Positions 1 to 7,588 are shown, counted from the stretch's first letter. The stretch is 64,000 nucleotides of DNA from Streptomyces sp. BK239 (GCF_004217285.1 NZ_SHKS01000006.1:124001-188000); one strand, 5' to 3'. A program made the numbers and translations. Notes: generated from the sequence alone by a model not told the origin.

Positions 1-35
1 GCAGCGACGTCGTGCGGGGAAGCCGTGGAAGCCAT
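1..35 (-). CDS. Start of a gene truncated by the window edge, possibly trehalose-6-phosphate synthase
   Basis: An ATG on the minus strand at 35-33 opens a frame reading M-A-S-T-A-S-P-H-D-V-A-A to the window edge. A GAGG sits 7 bases upstream, which supports a real start. It lies just downstream of gpgS on the same strand; in Streptomyces this position is typically occupied by otsA, which would fit the sugar-phosphate context. Only 11 codons are visible, so the identity is inferred from neighbourhood alone. Confidence 0.35.
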   Translation of the reverse strand, partial: MASTASPHDVA

Positions 36-99
36 ACGCCTCAACCTAGCCCGCACGGGAAACGCTCAAACGTACGGAAGCCCTCCGAGGGGGTGTCGC

Positions 100-1071
100 T
101 CACGCCACCCTGCGGGAGGCGTATTCCGCGATCTCCGCCATCGGCGGCCGCTCCTCGGTGTCCACCGGGTGGGTGCGCGGCTCGAAGCCGTTCGCGCCGC
201 GCTCGAACTGGGTGAGGGCGGGGCGCACCAGGTGGCCGCGGGCCAGCCGCAGTTGTGCGGTGCGGTAGATCGCCGCCGCCATCCGGCCGAGCGCCTGCCC
301 GTCCTGGTGGCGGTGCCTGCGCACGCCCACGTCGACCTGGGCGAGCGCGTCCAGACCGACCAGGTGCAGCGCGTCGACGAGCATCCCCAGCTCCACCCCG
401 TAGCCGACGGGGAAGGGCAGCCGTTCCAGCAGGCTGCGGCGGGCCGCGTACTCGCCGCCGAGGGGCTGCACGAAGCCCGCGAGATGCGGCCAGTGCATGT
501 TCAGCAGCGGGCGCGCCATCAGTTCCGTGACCCGGCCGCCCTGGCCGGCCGCCCCGGTGGGGGAGGGCGTGTCGGCTCCGGCGCCCAGGGGGCGGTCGTA
601 CATGGCCTTGACCAGGTCCACGCCGGGATCGGTGAGCAGAGGGCCGACGATTCCGGACACGAAGTCGGAGGAGAACTCCCGCAGATCGGCGTCCACGAAG
701 CAGACGATGTCGCCCGTGGTGACCAGCAGCGAGCGCCACAGCACCTCGCCCTTGCCGGGCAGCGCCGGGATGCGGGGGAGTATCGCGTCCCGGTGGACGA
801 CGCGCGCCCCCGCCGCCGCGGCGACCTGGGAGGTGCGGTCGGTGGAGCCGGAGTCGACGACGACGATCTCGTCGACGAGCGGGGCCTGCCGCATGAGGTC
901 GTGACGGATGACCGTGACGATCTCGCCGACCGTCTCCTCCTCGTTCAGCGCGGGCAGCACCACGGAAACCGACTGGCCCGAGGCGCGCTTGGCGGCCAGG
1001 ATTCTGTGCAGCGGGCGATCGGTCACCGACCAGGAGCGGGTGGCGAGCCAGCGCCCGACTTCTTCCAGCAC
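100..1071 (-). CDS. gpgS: Glucosyl-3-phosphoglycerate synthase (GT2/GT81 family)
   Basis: The 323-residue product matches the length of mycobacterial GpgS (about 324). It transfers glucose from a nucleotide sugar to 3-phosphoglycerate, the first step toward glucosylglycerate and, in mycobacteria, methylglucose lipopolysaccharide. Visible features are a GT-A start (VVLPALNEEETVGEI, about residues 37-51), the VVVDSGSTDRT nucleotide-binding strand, the metal-binding DAD within FVDADLREF, and a C-terminal RHRHQD segment. The start is GTG with GAGGAG about 9 bases upstream. It is transcribed away from the riboswitch gene to its right and toward a likely trehalose gene. Family assignment is firm; the exact acceptor is inferred from family. 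Confidence 0.85.
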   Translation of the reverse strand: MLEEVGRWLATRSWSVTDRPLHRILAAKRASGQSVSVVLPALNEEETVGEIVTVIRHDLMRQAPLVDEIVVVDSGSTDRTSQVAAAAGARVVHRDAILPRIPALPGKGEVLWRSLLVTTGDIVCFVDADLREFSSDFVSGIVGPLLTDPGVDLVKAMYDRPLGAGADTPSPTGAAGQGGRVTELMARPLLNMHWPHLAGFVQPLGGEYAARRSLLERLPFPVGYGVELGMLVDALHLVGLDALAQVDVGVRRHRHQDGQALGRMAAAIYRTAQLRLARGHLVRPALTQFERGANGFEPRTHPVDTEERPPMAEIAEYASRRVA

Positions 1072-1252
1072 GGTCTGCGGCTCCTCACTGTCGCGATCAC
1101 ACCAGGTGCACAGGGGGTGACCGTGTGATCCGTCTCGCGCTTCGGACGACTATCTCAACTGTCCGGGGTGTCGGTTACAGTCTTGAACAACGCGGATGAC
1201 CATCGCATGTCCGGGGTCAATCCGGCGTTCAGGGATCAACAACTGCATACCG

Positions 1253-1396
1253 CTCATCCAGAGGGGCAGAGGGACACGGCCCGATGAAGCCCCGGCAACC
1301 CTCCAGCCGGCTCTTGTCACACAGACGTGGCGGGGCTCCCGGCTCGGGAAGGTGCCAAATCCGTCTCACGGCGAGATGCGTCGTGAGGAAGATGAG
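1253..1396 (+). promoter_or_regulatory. SAM-I (S-box) riboswitch
   Basis: The full S-box core is readable: GAGGGACACGGCCCGATGAA at 1268-1287, GGCAACC ending at 1300, and GGTGCCAAATCC at 1351-1362. P1 forms between CTCATC (1253-1258) and GATGAG (1391-1396). P4 forms between CTCACG (1365-1370) and CGTGAG (1382-1387). The 3' strand of P1 overlaps GAGGAG (1394-1399), the purine-rich ribosome-binding region of the next gene. No terminator hairpin with a U-run lies between aptamer and start codon. Closure of P1 on binding SAM would therefore mask the ribosome site, so translational OFF control is likely. A possible -10 (TACAGT, 1176-1181) lies upstream. The presence of this riboswitch means the downstream gene responds to methionine/SAM status. 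Confidence 0.92.
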
Positions 1397-1416
1397 GAGA
1401 AAGGGCCTCGCCTCAC

Positions 1417-2724
1417 ATGGCTGCGCAGACTGTTGCGACCGGAACCACCGCTTCCATCGGCACCTCCGCCCCCGCCGTCGATCTCGGCCCCGCCGCGGCG
1501 CTGAGCTGCCGGGAGTGCGGTCACCGCGTCCCCCTCGGCCCGCTCTTCGCCTGCGAGGAGTGTTTCGGCCCGCTGGAGATCGCCTACGACTTCTCCTCCT
1601 ACGACACGGAGGAGCTCCGCAAGCGCATCGAGGCCGGCCCTGCCGACATCTGGCGCTACGCCCCGCTGCTGCCCGTCCCGGCCGACGTCGCGGACAAGCC
1701 GAACATCAACCCCGGCTGGACCAAGCTCGTCCAGGCCGACAACCTGGCCCGCGAGCTGGGCGTCGAGCCCGGCAAGCTGTTCGTCAAGGACGACTCCGGC
1801 AACCCGACCCACTCCTTCAAGGACCGGGTCGTCGCCCAGGCCCTGGAGGCCGCCCGCGCGTTCGGCTTCACCACCCTTTCCTGCTCCTCCACCGGCAACC
1901 TCGCCGGCGCGGTGGGCGCCGCCGCGGCCCGGGCCGGCTTCCGCTCCTGCGTGTTCATCCCGCACGACCTGGAGCAGGGCAAGGTCGTCATGGCGGCGGT
2001 CTACGGCGGTGAACTCGTCGGCATCGAGGGCAACTACGACGACGTCAACCGCTTCTGCTCCGAGCTCATCGGCGACCCGGCGGGTGAGGGCTGGGGCTTC
2101 GTCAACGTCAACCTGCGGCCGTACTACGCCGAGGGCTCCAAGACGCTGGCGTACGAGATCTGCGAGCAGCTCGGCTGGCGGCTCCCCGACCAGCTGGTGG
2201 TGCCCATCGCCTCCGGTTCCCAGCTCACGAAGATCGACAAGGGGCTGCAGGAGCTGATCAAGCTCGGGCTCGTCGAGGACAAGCCGTACAAGATCTTCGG
2301 TGCGCAGGCGGAGGGGTGCTCCCCGGTGTCCGTCGCCTACAAGGCGGGGCACGACGTCGTCCGGCCGCAGAAGCCGGACACCATCGCCAAGTCGCTGGCG
2401 ATCGGCAACCCGGCCGACGGCCCGTACGTGCTCGACATCGCGCGGCGCACCGGCGGCGCGGTGGAGGACGTGAACGACGAGCAGATCGTCGACGCGATCA
2501 AGGTGCTGGCGCGGACCGAGGGGATCTTCGCGGAGACCGCCGGCGGTGTGACCGTGGGCGTGACGCGCAAGCTGATCGAGAACGGCGTGCTGGACCCGGC
2601 GCTGACGACCGTCGTCCTCAACACCGGGGACGGTCTGAAGACCCTGGACGCGGTGGCCGGCACGGGGCTCACCGCGACGATCCGGCCGAACCTGGAGTCG
2701 TTCCGCGAGGCTGGTCTCGCCTAG
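1417..2724 (+). CDS. thrC: Threonine-synthase-family PLP enzyme; probably an O-phosphohomoserine-dependent homocysteine synthase (MetM-type)
   Basis: The 435-residue fold-type II PLP enzyme would be annotated threonine synthase. It has an N-terminal four-cysteine zinc-ribbon-like segment (C31, C34, C46, C49), the PLP lysine in THSFKDR (K135), the SSTGNLAGA phosphate/cofactor loop and a C-terminal NTGDGLKT. Canonical threonine synthase turns O-phosphohomoserine into threonine. Here the gene is under a SAM riboswitch and is followed by a ThiS-like sulfur carrier, not by hom or thrB, and Streptomyces usually carries a separate hom-thrC-thrB cluster. This suggests replacement of the phosphate by sulfur to give homocysteine. 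I recall a recent report of such a Streptomyces enzyme named MetM but cannot verify it here. The fold is certain; the reaction is inferred. Confidence 0.85.
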   Translation: MAAQTVATGTTASIGTSAPAVDLGPAAALSCRECGHRVPLGPLFACEECFGPLEIAYDFSSYDTEELRKRIEAGPADIWRYAPLLPVPADVADKPNINPGWTKLVQADNLARELGVEPGKLFVKDDSGNPTHSFKDRVVAQALEAARAFGFTTLSCSSTGNLAGAVGAAAARAGFRSCVFIPHDLEQGKVVMAAVYGGELVGIEGNYDDVNRFCSELIGDPAGEGWGFVNVNLRPYYAEGSKTLAYEICEQLGWRLPDQLVVPIASGSQLTKIDKGLQELIKLGLVEDKPYKIFGAQAEGCSPVSVAYKAGHDVVRPQKPDTIAKSLAIGNPADGPYVLDIARRTGGAVEDVNDEQIVDAIKVLARTEGIFAETAGGVTVGVTRKLIENGVLDPALTTVVLNTGDGLKTLDAVAGTGLTATIRPNLESFREAGLA

Positions 2725-2936
2725 GGCGTGTTTCGAAAGTCCCGCCTGCCCGGCGGCGTCTGGCACGCACGCTCGCCGCGTTGTCGGATCACCCCGATAC
2801 ATCCAGTATCGGGGCGACCCTCCGCCTTGCGATCGCACGCTCCCCCACGCTCGAACCGAACTCGCGCGGGAGGGGCCCCCATCGCCGCCGCCGGGCCCGC
2901 CCTACGGGCGGACGACGCTACTTTCGAAACACGCCC
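2724..2936. mobile_element. MITE-like element with perfect 17-bp terminal inverted repeats
   Basis: GGGCGTGTTTCGAAAGT at 2724-2740 is repeated exactly as its reverse complement at 2920-2936. The 213-bp interval has no plausible gene, so this is a non-autonomous element. Inside is a perfect hairpin (CCCCGATAC, 2792-2800, with GTATCGGGG, 2806-2814). Its left end overlaps the last base of the upstream gene's TAG stop. No target-site duplication is obvious. A related internal sequence without the terminal repeats occurs near 58.1 kb. Such TTTCGAAA-ended repeats resemble those of Streptomyces IS elements, but the parent element is not in this window. Confidence 0.85.
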
Positions 2937-2999
2937 CAGTCCCGTCGGGGCACCGGCCCCCGCGCCCGTCAGCAGTCCGCTTCACCGGAGGTCCTGAGC

Positions 3000-3275
3000 A
3001 TGAGCGTCACCGTCCGCATCCCGACCATTCTCCGCACCTACACGGGCGGGGCGGCCGAGGTCACCGCCGAGGGCGGGACCCTCGGGGAGGTCATCGCCGA
3101 TCTGGAGAAGAACCACACGGGCATCGCCGCCCGCGTTCTCGACGACCAGGGCAAGCTGCGCCGGTTCGTCAACGTGTACGTGAACGACGACGATGTCCGC
3201 TTCGAGCAGGGCCTCGAGACGGCGACGCCCGAGGGCGCGGGAGTTTCCATCATTCCGGCGGTCGCGGGTGGCTGA
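3000..3275 (+). CDS. ThiS/MoaD-family ubiquitin-like sulfur-carrier protein
   Basis: The 91-residue protein has the beta-grasp pattern and ends in ...IIPAVAGG. The exposed C-terminal Gly-Gly is what such carriers use for adenylation and thiocarboxylate formation, so no proteolytic maturation is needed. The start ATG is preceded by GGAGG with about 9-base spacing. It lies downstream of the riboswitch-controlled PLP enzyme, separated only by the MITE-like element. The family includes MoaD, ThiS and mycobacterial CysO. Here the likeliest role is sulfur donor to the PLP enzyme (a 'MetO' role), because no molybdopterin, thiazole or CysM gene is nearby. Its activating E1-like enzyme must be encoded elsewhere. 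Confidence 0.85.
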   Translation: MSVTVRIPTILRTYTGGAAEVTAEGGTLGEVIADLEKNHTGIAARVLDDQGKLRRFVNVYVNDDDVRFEQGLETATPEGAGVSIIPAVAGG

Positions 3276-3335
3276 ACGACTGTCACTACCCGCCGGTAGT
3301 AACCGTCGGTAACAGTGATTACCGAGAGTTCATCG

Positions 3336-3372
3336 AATTGCCCTCTCCGCAAGAGAAGCGGAGGGGGCAATT
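3336..3372 (+). terminator. Hairpin terminator after the sulfur-carrier gene
   Basis: AATTGCCCTCTCCGC (3336-3350) pairs with GCGGAGGGGGCAATT (3358-3372), apart from one mismatched position, around a short loop. It sits 60 bases past the stop codon and would end the riboswitch operon before the cold-shock promoter region. Confidence 0.75.
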
Positions 3373-3727
3373 CAGTGTGGTTGAGCGCGGTACAGTTGGG
3401 GAACCGGCCTCCGATTCAATGATCCGGAGCCTTTGATTTCTGCCTTACGTCCGACAAGAAGTAGCCAAAGTGTGTGCGTCTTCTGCGGCTTTTGTAACGT
3501 TTGGGCAGTCCGACTCGCCCTGAATCCGGGCGAATTCTCACCACTTTCCGGACGGTGTGCGTCCAGAATTCTCGTCCGATTGACCTGTTGCAGACGGCAG
3601 TTGGACAGATACATTCAGCCGCGGTCGACGCGTTCCGGCGCACGCCCCCAACCAACCGGGGGGTGAGGTCTGACCCGGATCCGCGAAGTGTGGATCTGTG
3701 CAAGGGCCAGTAATAGGGGAGTTAGGC
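3373..3727 (+). promoter_or_regulatory. Long gene-free leader/promoter region of the cold-shock gene
   Basis: These 355 bases carry no convincing gene and are less GC-rich than the flanks. A candidate sigma-70-type promoter is TTGCAG (3588-3593) with a 16-base spacer and TACATT (3610-3615). This would give a leader of roughly 105 nucleotides, as is usual for cold-shock genes whose mRNA leader folds with temperature. The ribosome site (GGGGAG) is just before the ATG. Promoter choice is inference. Confidence 0.45.
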
Positions 3728-3931
3728 ATGGCTCAGGGCACCGTCAAGTGGTTCAACGCGGAGAAGGGGTACGGCTTCATCGCGGTCGACGGTGGTGCGG
3801 ACGTCTTCGTCCACTACAGCGCCATTCAGATGGACGGCTACCGCACCCTGGAAGAGGGCCAGCGGGTCGAGTTCGAGATCTCGCAGGGCCAGAAGGGCCC
3901 GCAGGCCGACATGGTTCGCGTCACCGCCTGA
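3728..3931 (+). CDS. Cold-shock protein, CspA family
   Basis: The 67-residue single cold-shock domain begins MAQGTVKWFNAEKGYGFIAV. Both nucleic-acid-binding motifs are intact: RNP1-like KGYGFI (about residues 14-19) and RNP2-like VFVHYS (about 27-32). It is a single-stranded RNA/DNA-binding chaperone in the cytoplasm. The length is standard for the family. It is monocistronic, with a long leader before it and a strong terminator after it, and lies directly upstream of the heat-inducible groEL2. Confidence 0.93.
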   Translation: MAQGTVKWFNAEKGYGFIAVDGGADVFVHYSAIQMDGYRTLEEGQRVEFEISQGQKGPQADMVRVTA

Positions 3932-3944
3932 ACGTTTCAAACGA

Positions 3945-3980
3945 AGGGCTCGCACCCCGCCGACGGGGGTGCGGGCCCTT
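3945..3980 (+). terminator. Strong hairpin terminator of the cold-shock gene
   Basis: AGGGCTCGCACCCC (3945-3958) pairs with GGGGTGCGGGCCCTT (3966-3980), with one mismatch and a short loop. It starts 14 bases after the stop codon. Confidence 0.8.
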
Positions 3981-4114
3981 CGCGCTGCCCGGCCGTCGAT
4001 CAGGCCGTGCCGCGGGCCGCACATCGGGCCGCGCCGCGGCCCCGTCCCGGTGGTTCCGGGGGCGCCGGCGGTGTTCGCGCATGGCCGACAGTCCCGGCGT
4101 ATCCGACGAAGGCG

Positions 4115-4177
4115 CTTGCACTCGCCATGGCCGAGTGCTAATCATTGGCGTTAGCACTCTGAAGGTGAGAGTGACAA
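4115..4177 (+). promoter_or_regulatory. Two tandem CIRCE operators (HrcA sites)
   Basis: Two copies of the CIRCE layout TTAGCACTC-N9-GAGTGCTAA are present. The first is CTTGCACTC (4115-4123), nine bases, GAGTGCTAA (4133-4141). The second is TTAGCACTC (4151-4159), nine bases, GAGTGACAA (4169-4177). Each has one perfect half and one half with two mismatches. The inner halves are also complementary to each other across a 9-base gap, so an alternative palindrome spans 4133-4159. This predicts HrcA repression of groEL2, relieved by heat shock. Confidence 0.9.
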
Positions 4178-4302
4178 CGAAGGACCGGGTCGGTGAGGCC
4201 CGCAGGCCGGGTGGGAAGGAACCACGAGGCCGGCGAGCCGTCCGTCGCGGGCGCGGGCGCGGTCCGAAGGAATCACCCCCAGTCCTGGAGGGACCACTTC
4301 AC

Positions 4303-5925
4303 ATGGCCAAGATCATCGCGTTCGACGAGGAGGCGCGGCGCGGCCTCGAGCGCGGCATGAACCAGCTCGCGGACGCCGTCAAGGTGACGCTCGGCCCCAA
4401 GGGCCGCAACGTCGTCCTCGAGAAGAAGTGGGGCGCCCCCACGATCACCAACGATGGTGTCTCCATCGCCAAGGAGATCGAGCTCGAGGACCCGTACGAG
4501 AAGATCGGCGCCGAGCTGGTCAAGGAAGTCGCCAAGAAGACGGACGACGTCGCCGGTGACGGTACGACCACCGCGACCGTCCTCGCCCAGGCCCTGGTCA
4601 AGGAGGGTCTGCGCAACGTAGCCGCCGGCGCCAACCCGATGGCCCTCAAGCGCGGTATCGAGAAGGCCGTCGAGGCCGTCTCCGGTGCCCTGCTGGAGCA
4701 GGCGAAGGATGTCGAGACCAAGGAGCAGATCGCTTCGACGGCCTCCATCTCCGCCGCCGACACCCAGATCGGCGAGCTCATCGCCGAGGCCATGGACAAG
4801 GTCGGCAAGGAAGGCGTCATCACCGTCGAGGAGTCGCAGACCTTCGGGCTCGAGCTCGAGCTCACCGAGGGCATGCGCTTCGACAAGGGCTACATCTCGG
4901 CGTACTTCGCCACCGACATGGAGCGTATGGAGGCCGTCCTCGACGACCCGTACATCCTGATCGCCAACTCCAAGATCTCCAACGTCAAGGACCTGCTCCC
5001 GCTCCTGGAGAAGGTCATGCAGTCGGGCAAGCCGCTGCTGATCATCGCCGAGGACGTCGAGGGTGAGGCCCTGTCGACCCTGGTCGTCAACAAGATCCGC
5101 GGCACGTTCAAGTCCGTCGCGGTCAAGGCCCCGGGCTTCGGCGACCGCCGCAAGGCCATGCTGAACGACATCGCCATCCTCACCGGCGGCGAGGTCATCT
5201 CCGAGGAGGTCGGTCTCAAGCTCGAGAACACCTCCCTGGACCTCCTGGGCAAGGCCCGCAAGGTCGTCATCACCAAGGACGAGACCACCATCGTCGACGG
5301 CGCCGGCTCCTCGGACCAGGTCGCGGGCCGTGTGAACCAGATCCGCGCCGAGATCGAGAACAGCGACTCGGACTACGACCGCGAGAAGCTCCAGGAGCGC
5401 CTGGCGAAGCTCGCGGGCGGCGTGGCCGTCATCAAGGCGGGCGCGGCCACCGAGGTGGAGCTCAAGGAGCGCAAGCACCGCATCGAGGACGCCGTCCGCA
5501 ACGCGAAGGCGGCCGTCGAGGAGGGCATCGTCGCCGGTGGTGGCGTGGCCCTGCTGCAGGCCTCCCAGGTCTTCGAGAAGCTGGAGCTCGACGGTGACGA
5601 GGCGACCGGCGCCAACGCCGTGAAGCTCGCGCTGGAGGCCCCGCTCAAGCAGATCGCCGTCAACGGTGGTCTCGAGGGCGGCGTCGTCGTGGAGAAGGTC
5701 CGCAACCTCCAGGTCGGCCACGGCCTGAACGCCGCGACCGGCGAGTACGTCGACATGATCGCCGAGGGCATCATCGACCCGGCGAAGGTGACGCGCTCCG
5801 CGCTGCAGAACGCCGCGTCGATCGCCGCGCTGTTCCTCACCACCGAGGCCGTCATCGCCGACAAGCCGGAGAAGGCCGCTGCCCCGGCCGGCGGCGGCAT
5901 GCCGGGCGGTGACATGGACTTCTGA
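4303..5925 (+). CDS. groEL2: Chaperonin GroEL (orphan GroEL2 type)
   Basis: The 540-residue 60-kDa chaperonin has canonical sequence throughout: MAKIIAFDEEARRGLE at the start, the VAGDGTTTATVLAQ ATP-binding segment (about residues 84-97), and a Gly/Met tail ending GGMPGGDMDF. It folds client proteins in an ATP-driven double ring with GroES. No groES precedes it, and the tail is Gly/Met rather than His-rich; actinobacterial GroEL1 beside groES often has a His-rich tail, so this is the housekeeping, heat-inducible GroEL2. Two CIRCE sites lie upstream. A GGAGG ribosome site lies before the ATG. A strong terminator follows. Confidence 0.97.
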   Translation: MAKIIAFDEEARRGLERGMNQLADAVKVTLGPKGRNVVLEKKWGAPTITNDGVSIAKEIELEDPYEKIGAELVKEVAKKTDDVAGDGTTTATVLAQALVKEGLRNVAAGANPMALKRGIEKAVEAVSGALLEQAKDVETKEQIASTASISAADTQIGELIAEAMDKVGKEGVITVEESQTFGLELELTEGMRFDKGYISAYFATDMERMEAVLDDPYILIANSKISNVKDLLPLLEKVMQSGKPLLIIAEDVEGEALSTLVVNKIRGTFKSVAVKAPGFGDRRKAMLNDIAILTGGEVISEEVGLKLENTSLDLLGKARKVVITKDETTIVDGAGSSDQVAGRVNQIRAEIENSDSDYDREKLQERLAKLAGGVAVIKAGAATEVELKERKHRIEDAVRNAKAAVEEGIVAGGGVALLQASQVFEKLELDGDEATGANAVKLALEAPLKQIAVNGGLEGGVVVEKVRNLQVGHGLNAATGEYVDMIAEGIIDPAKVTRSALQNAASIAALFLTTEAVIADKPEKAAAPAGGGMPGGDMDF

Positions 5926-5958
5926 TCGACCTGACGGTTGATCGCCTGTCCTTCGGAC

Positions 5959-6000
5959 CGAGGGCGGCACCCCCTGCTGACGCGGGGGGTGCCGCCCTCG
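5959..6000 (+). terminator. Terminator of groEL2
   Basis: CGAGGGCGGCACCCC (5959-5973) pairs with GGGGTGCCGCCCTCG (5986-6000). This is a perfect 15-bp stem about 33 bases past the stop. Confidence 0.88.
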
Positions 6001-6135
6001 GGCGTTTCGGCTGCCGCGGCCGGCCTCCGGGTGCGGGCGGCCGGTGCGGGCGTGGGCGGGATCACAGGGTGGCGTGGCCGGGAGCCGGAATGCGGGAGCC
6101 GCCCCGGCTGGTTGAACCGTTCGCAGGAACTTGAT

Positions 6136-6145
6136 GCATATGCAC
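6136..6145. promoter_or_regulatory. Possible operator: 10-bp palindrome before the OYE gene
   Basis: TGCATATGCA is a perfect palindrome, AT-rich for this genome, 33 bases upstream of the GTG start. A TTGAAC at 6113-6118 could be a -35 with the palindrome overlapping the -10. Redox or electrophile regulators of OYE genes often bind such sites, but no regulator gene is adjacent. Confidence 0.4.
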
Positions 6146-6177
6146 ATACCAACGGTTACGTCCTGAGGAGCCCCCAC

Positions 6178-7305
6178 GTGAGCGTCACCCCGCCCACTTC
6201 CACCCGCGCTGCCGAGATCCTCTCCCGGCCGGTCACGATCAACGGCCTCACGGTCCCGAACCGTATCGCGATGGCGCCGATGACGCGCATGTTCTCCCCG
6301 GGCGGCGTTCCCGGCGACGACGTCGTGTCCTACTACGCCCGTCGCGCCGCCGCCGGTGTCGGCCTCATCGTCACCGAGGGTACGTACGTCGGGCACGACT
6401 CCGCCGGCCAGAGCGACCGGGTGCCCCGGTTCCACGGCGAGGAGCAGCTCGCGGGGTGGGCGAAGGTCGCCGAGGCGGTGCGCGCGGCGGGCGGCACGAT
6501 CGTGCCCCAGCTGTGGCACATCGGGATGGTGCGCAAGGAGGGCGAGCCGCCCTACGCGGACGCGCCCGCCGTCGGTCCCTCCGGCATCCGCGTCGACGGC
6601 GACGACGTCACCGGCAAGGCCATGACCCAGCGCGACCTGGACGACGTCATCGGTGCGTTCGCGCAGGCCGCGGCCGCCGCCGAGCGCATCGGCTTCCACG
6701 GCGTGGAGATCCACGGCGCCCACGGCTACCTCGTCGACCAGTTCCTGTGGGAGCACACCAACCGCCGCACCGACGCCTACGGCGGCGACCCGGTGGCCCG
6801 TACGAAGTTCGCCGCCGAGATCGTGGCCGCCGTGCGGGAGACCGTCTCGCCCGAGTTCCCGATCATCTTCCGCTACTCGCAGTGGAAGCAGGAGGCCTAC
6901 GACGCGCGCCTCGCCGAGACCCCGGAGGAGCTGGAGGCCATCCTGACCCCGCTCGCCGCAGCCGGCGTCGATGCCTTCCACGCCTCCACCCGCCGCTACT
7001 GGCTCCCGGAGTTCGAGGACTCCGACCTCAACCTCGCGGGCTGGACCAAGAAGCTCACCGGCAAGACCGCCATCACCGTCGGCTCGGTCGGTCTCGACGG
7101 CGACTTCATCAAGGGGTTCCAGGGCGAGGGCTCGCCGGTCAAGGGCATCGACGACCTCCTCGACAGCCTGGAGCGCGACGAGTTCGACATGGTGGCCGTG
7201 GGGCGCGCGCTGCTCCAGGACCCGCAGTGGGCGGCGAAGGTCCTCGCCGGCCGCTTCGCCGACCTGGCTCCGTACGACGCGTCGGCGCTGCGCACGCTGA
7301 GCTGA
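6178..7305 (+). CDS. NADH:flavin oxidoreductase, Old Yellow Enzyme family
   Basis: The 375-residue FMN-binding TIM-barrel enzyme reduces activated C=C bonds of enones or related electrophiles using NAD(P)H. Visible landmarks are VPNRIAMAPMTRM near the N-terminus, the QLWHIG substrate/FMN segment, the GVEIHGAHGYLVDQFL signature with its His pair (about residues 178-193), and a C-terminal FDMVAVGRALLQDP phosphate-binding loop. The GTG start has CTGAGGAG about 8 bases upstream. The gene is monocistronic between groEL2 and the esterase. The physiological substrate cannot be read from sequence. Confidence 0.9.
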   Translation: MSVTPPTSTRAAEILSRPVTINGLTVPNRIAMAPMTRMFSPGGVPGDDVVSYYARRAAAGVGLIVTEGTYVGHDSAGQSDRVPRFHGEEQLAGWAKVAEAVRAAGGTIVPQLWHIGMVRKEGEPPYADAPAVGPSGIRVDGDDVTGKAMTQRDLDDVIGAFAQAAAAAERIGFHGVEIHGAHGYLVDQFLWEHTNRRTDAYGGDPVARTKFAAEIVAAVRETVSPEFPIIFRYSQWKQEAYDARLAETPEELEAILTPLAAAGVDAFHASTRRYWLPEFEDSDLNLAGWTKKLTGKTAITVGSVGLDGDFIKGFQGEGSPVKGIDDLLDSLERDEFDMVAVGRALLQDPQWAAKVLAGRFADLAPYDASALRTLS

Positions 7306-7352
7306 GCGGTGTCCGGGGTGCGTCCCGGATGAGTCCGGGGTTGAGCCCTCGC

Positions 7353-7388
7353 GGGGCCCGGGGTGGAGATCTCTCTGCCTCGGGCCCC
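7353..7388 (+). terminator. Hairpin after the OYE gene
   Basis: GGGGCCCG (7353-7360) pairs with CGGGCCCC (7381-7388), with partial pairing continuing inside the loop. It lies about 50 bases past the stop. Confidence 0.6.
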
Positions 7389-7490
7389 GTTCATGTCATA
7401 CGACTTTCCGGTGCGGCTGTCACTCACACGAGGGGTGACGGCCGCTTCCGGCACTTCCCTCGACCGCCGGCCGTTCCATGAACAGCCGGC

Positions 7491-7580
7491 CGATGACAGC
7501 GGATCACCGCAGACGACAGCTGATCACAGCCGACGACAGTCCATGACAGTCGAAGCCAGTCGAAGTCAGTCGATGACAGG
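7491..7580 (+). repeat. Nine tandem 10-bp units upstream of the esterase
   Basis: Consecutive decamers start every 10 bases from 7491 to 7571 and approximate CGATGACAGY. The units at 7491, 7511, 7531, 7541 and 7571 are closest; those at 7501, 7521, 7551 and 7561 have drifted. The array ends 8 bases before the esterase ATG, so its last unit contributes to the ribosome site (CAGGAG). The period of 10 is not divisible by 3, so it is not coding. Confidence 0.85.
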
Positions 7581-7588
7581 AGTGTTGG

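Noticed and set aside
2724..2936. A target-site duplication for the MITE-like element
   Set aside because: The flanking bases do not match over more than one or two positions.
4273..6981. A 902-residue minus-strand frame over groEL2
   Set aside because: It is the antisense shadow typical of high-GC coding DNA; groEL2 on the plus strand is unambiguous.
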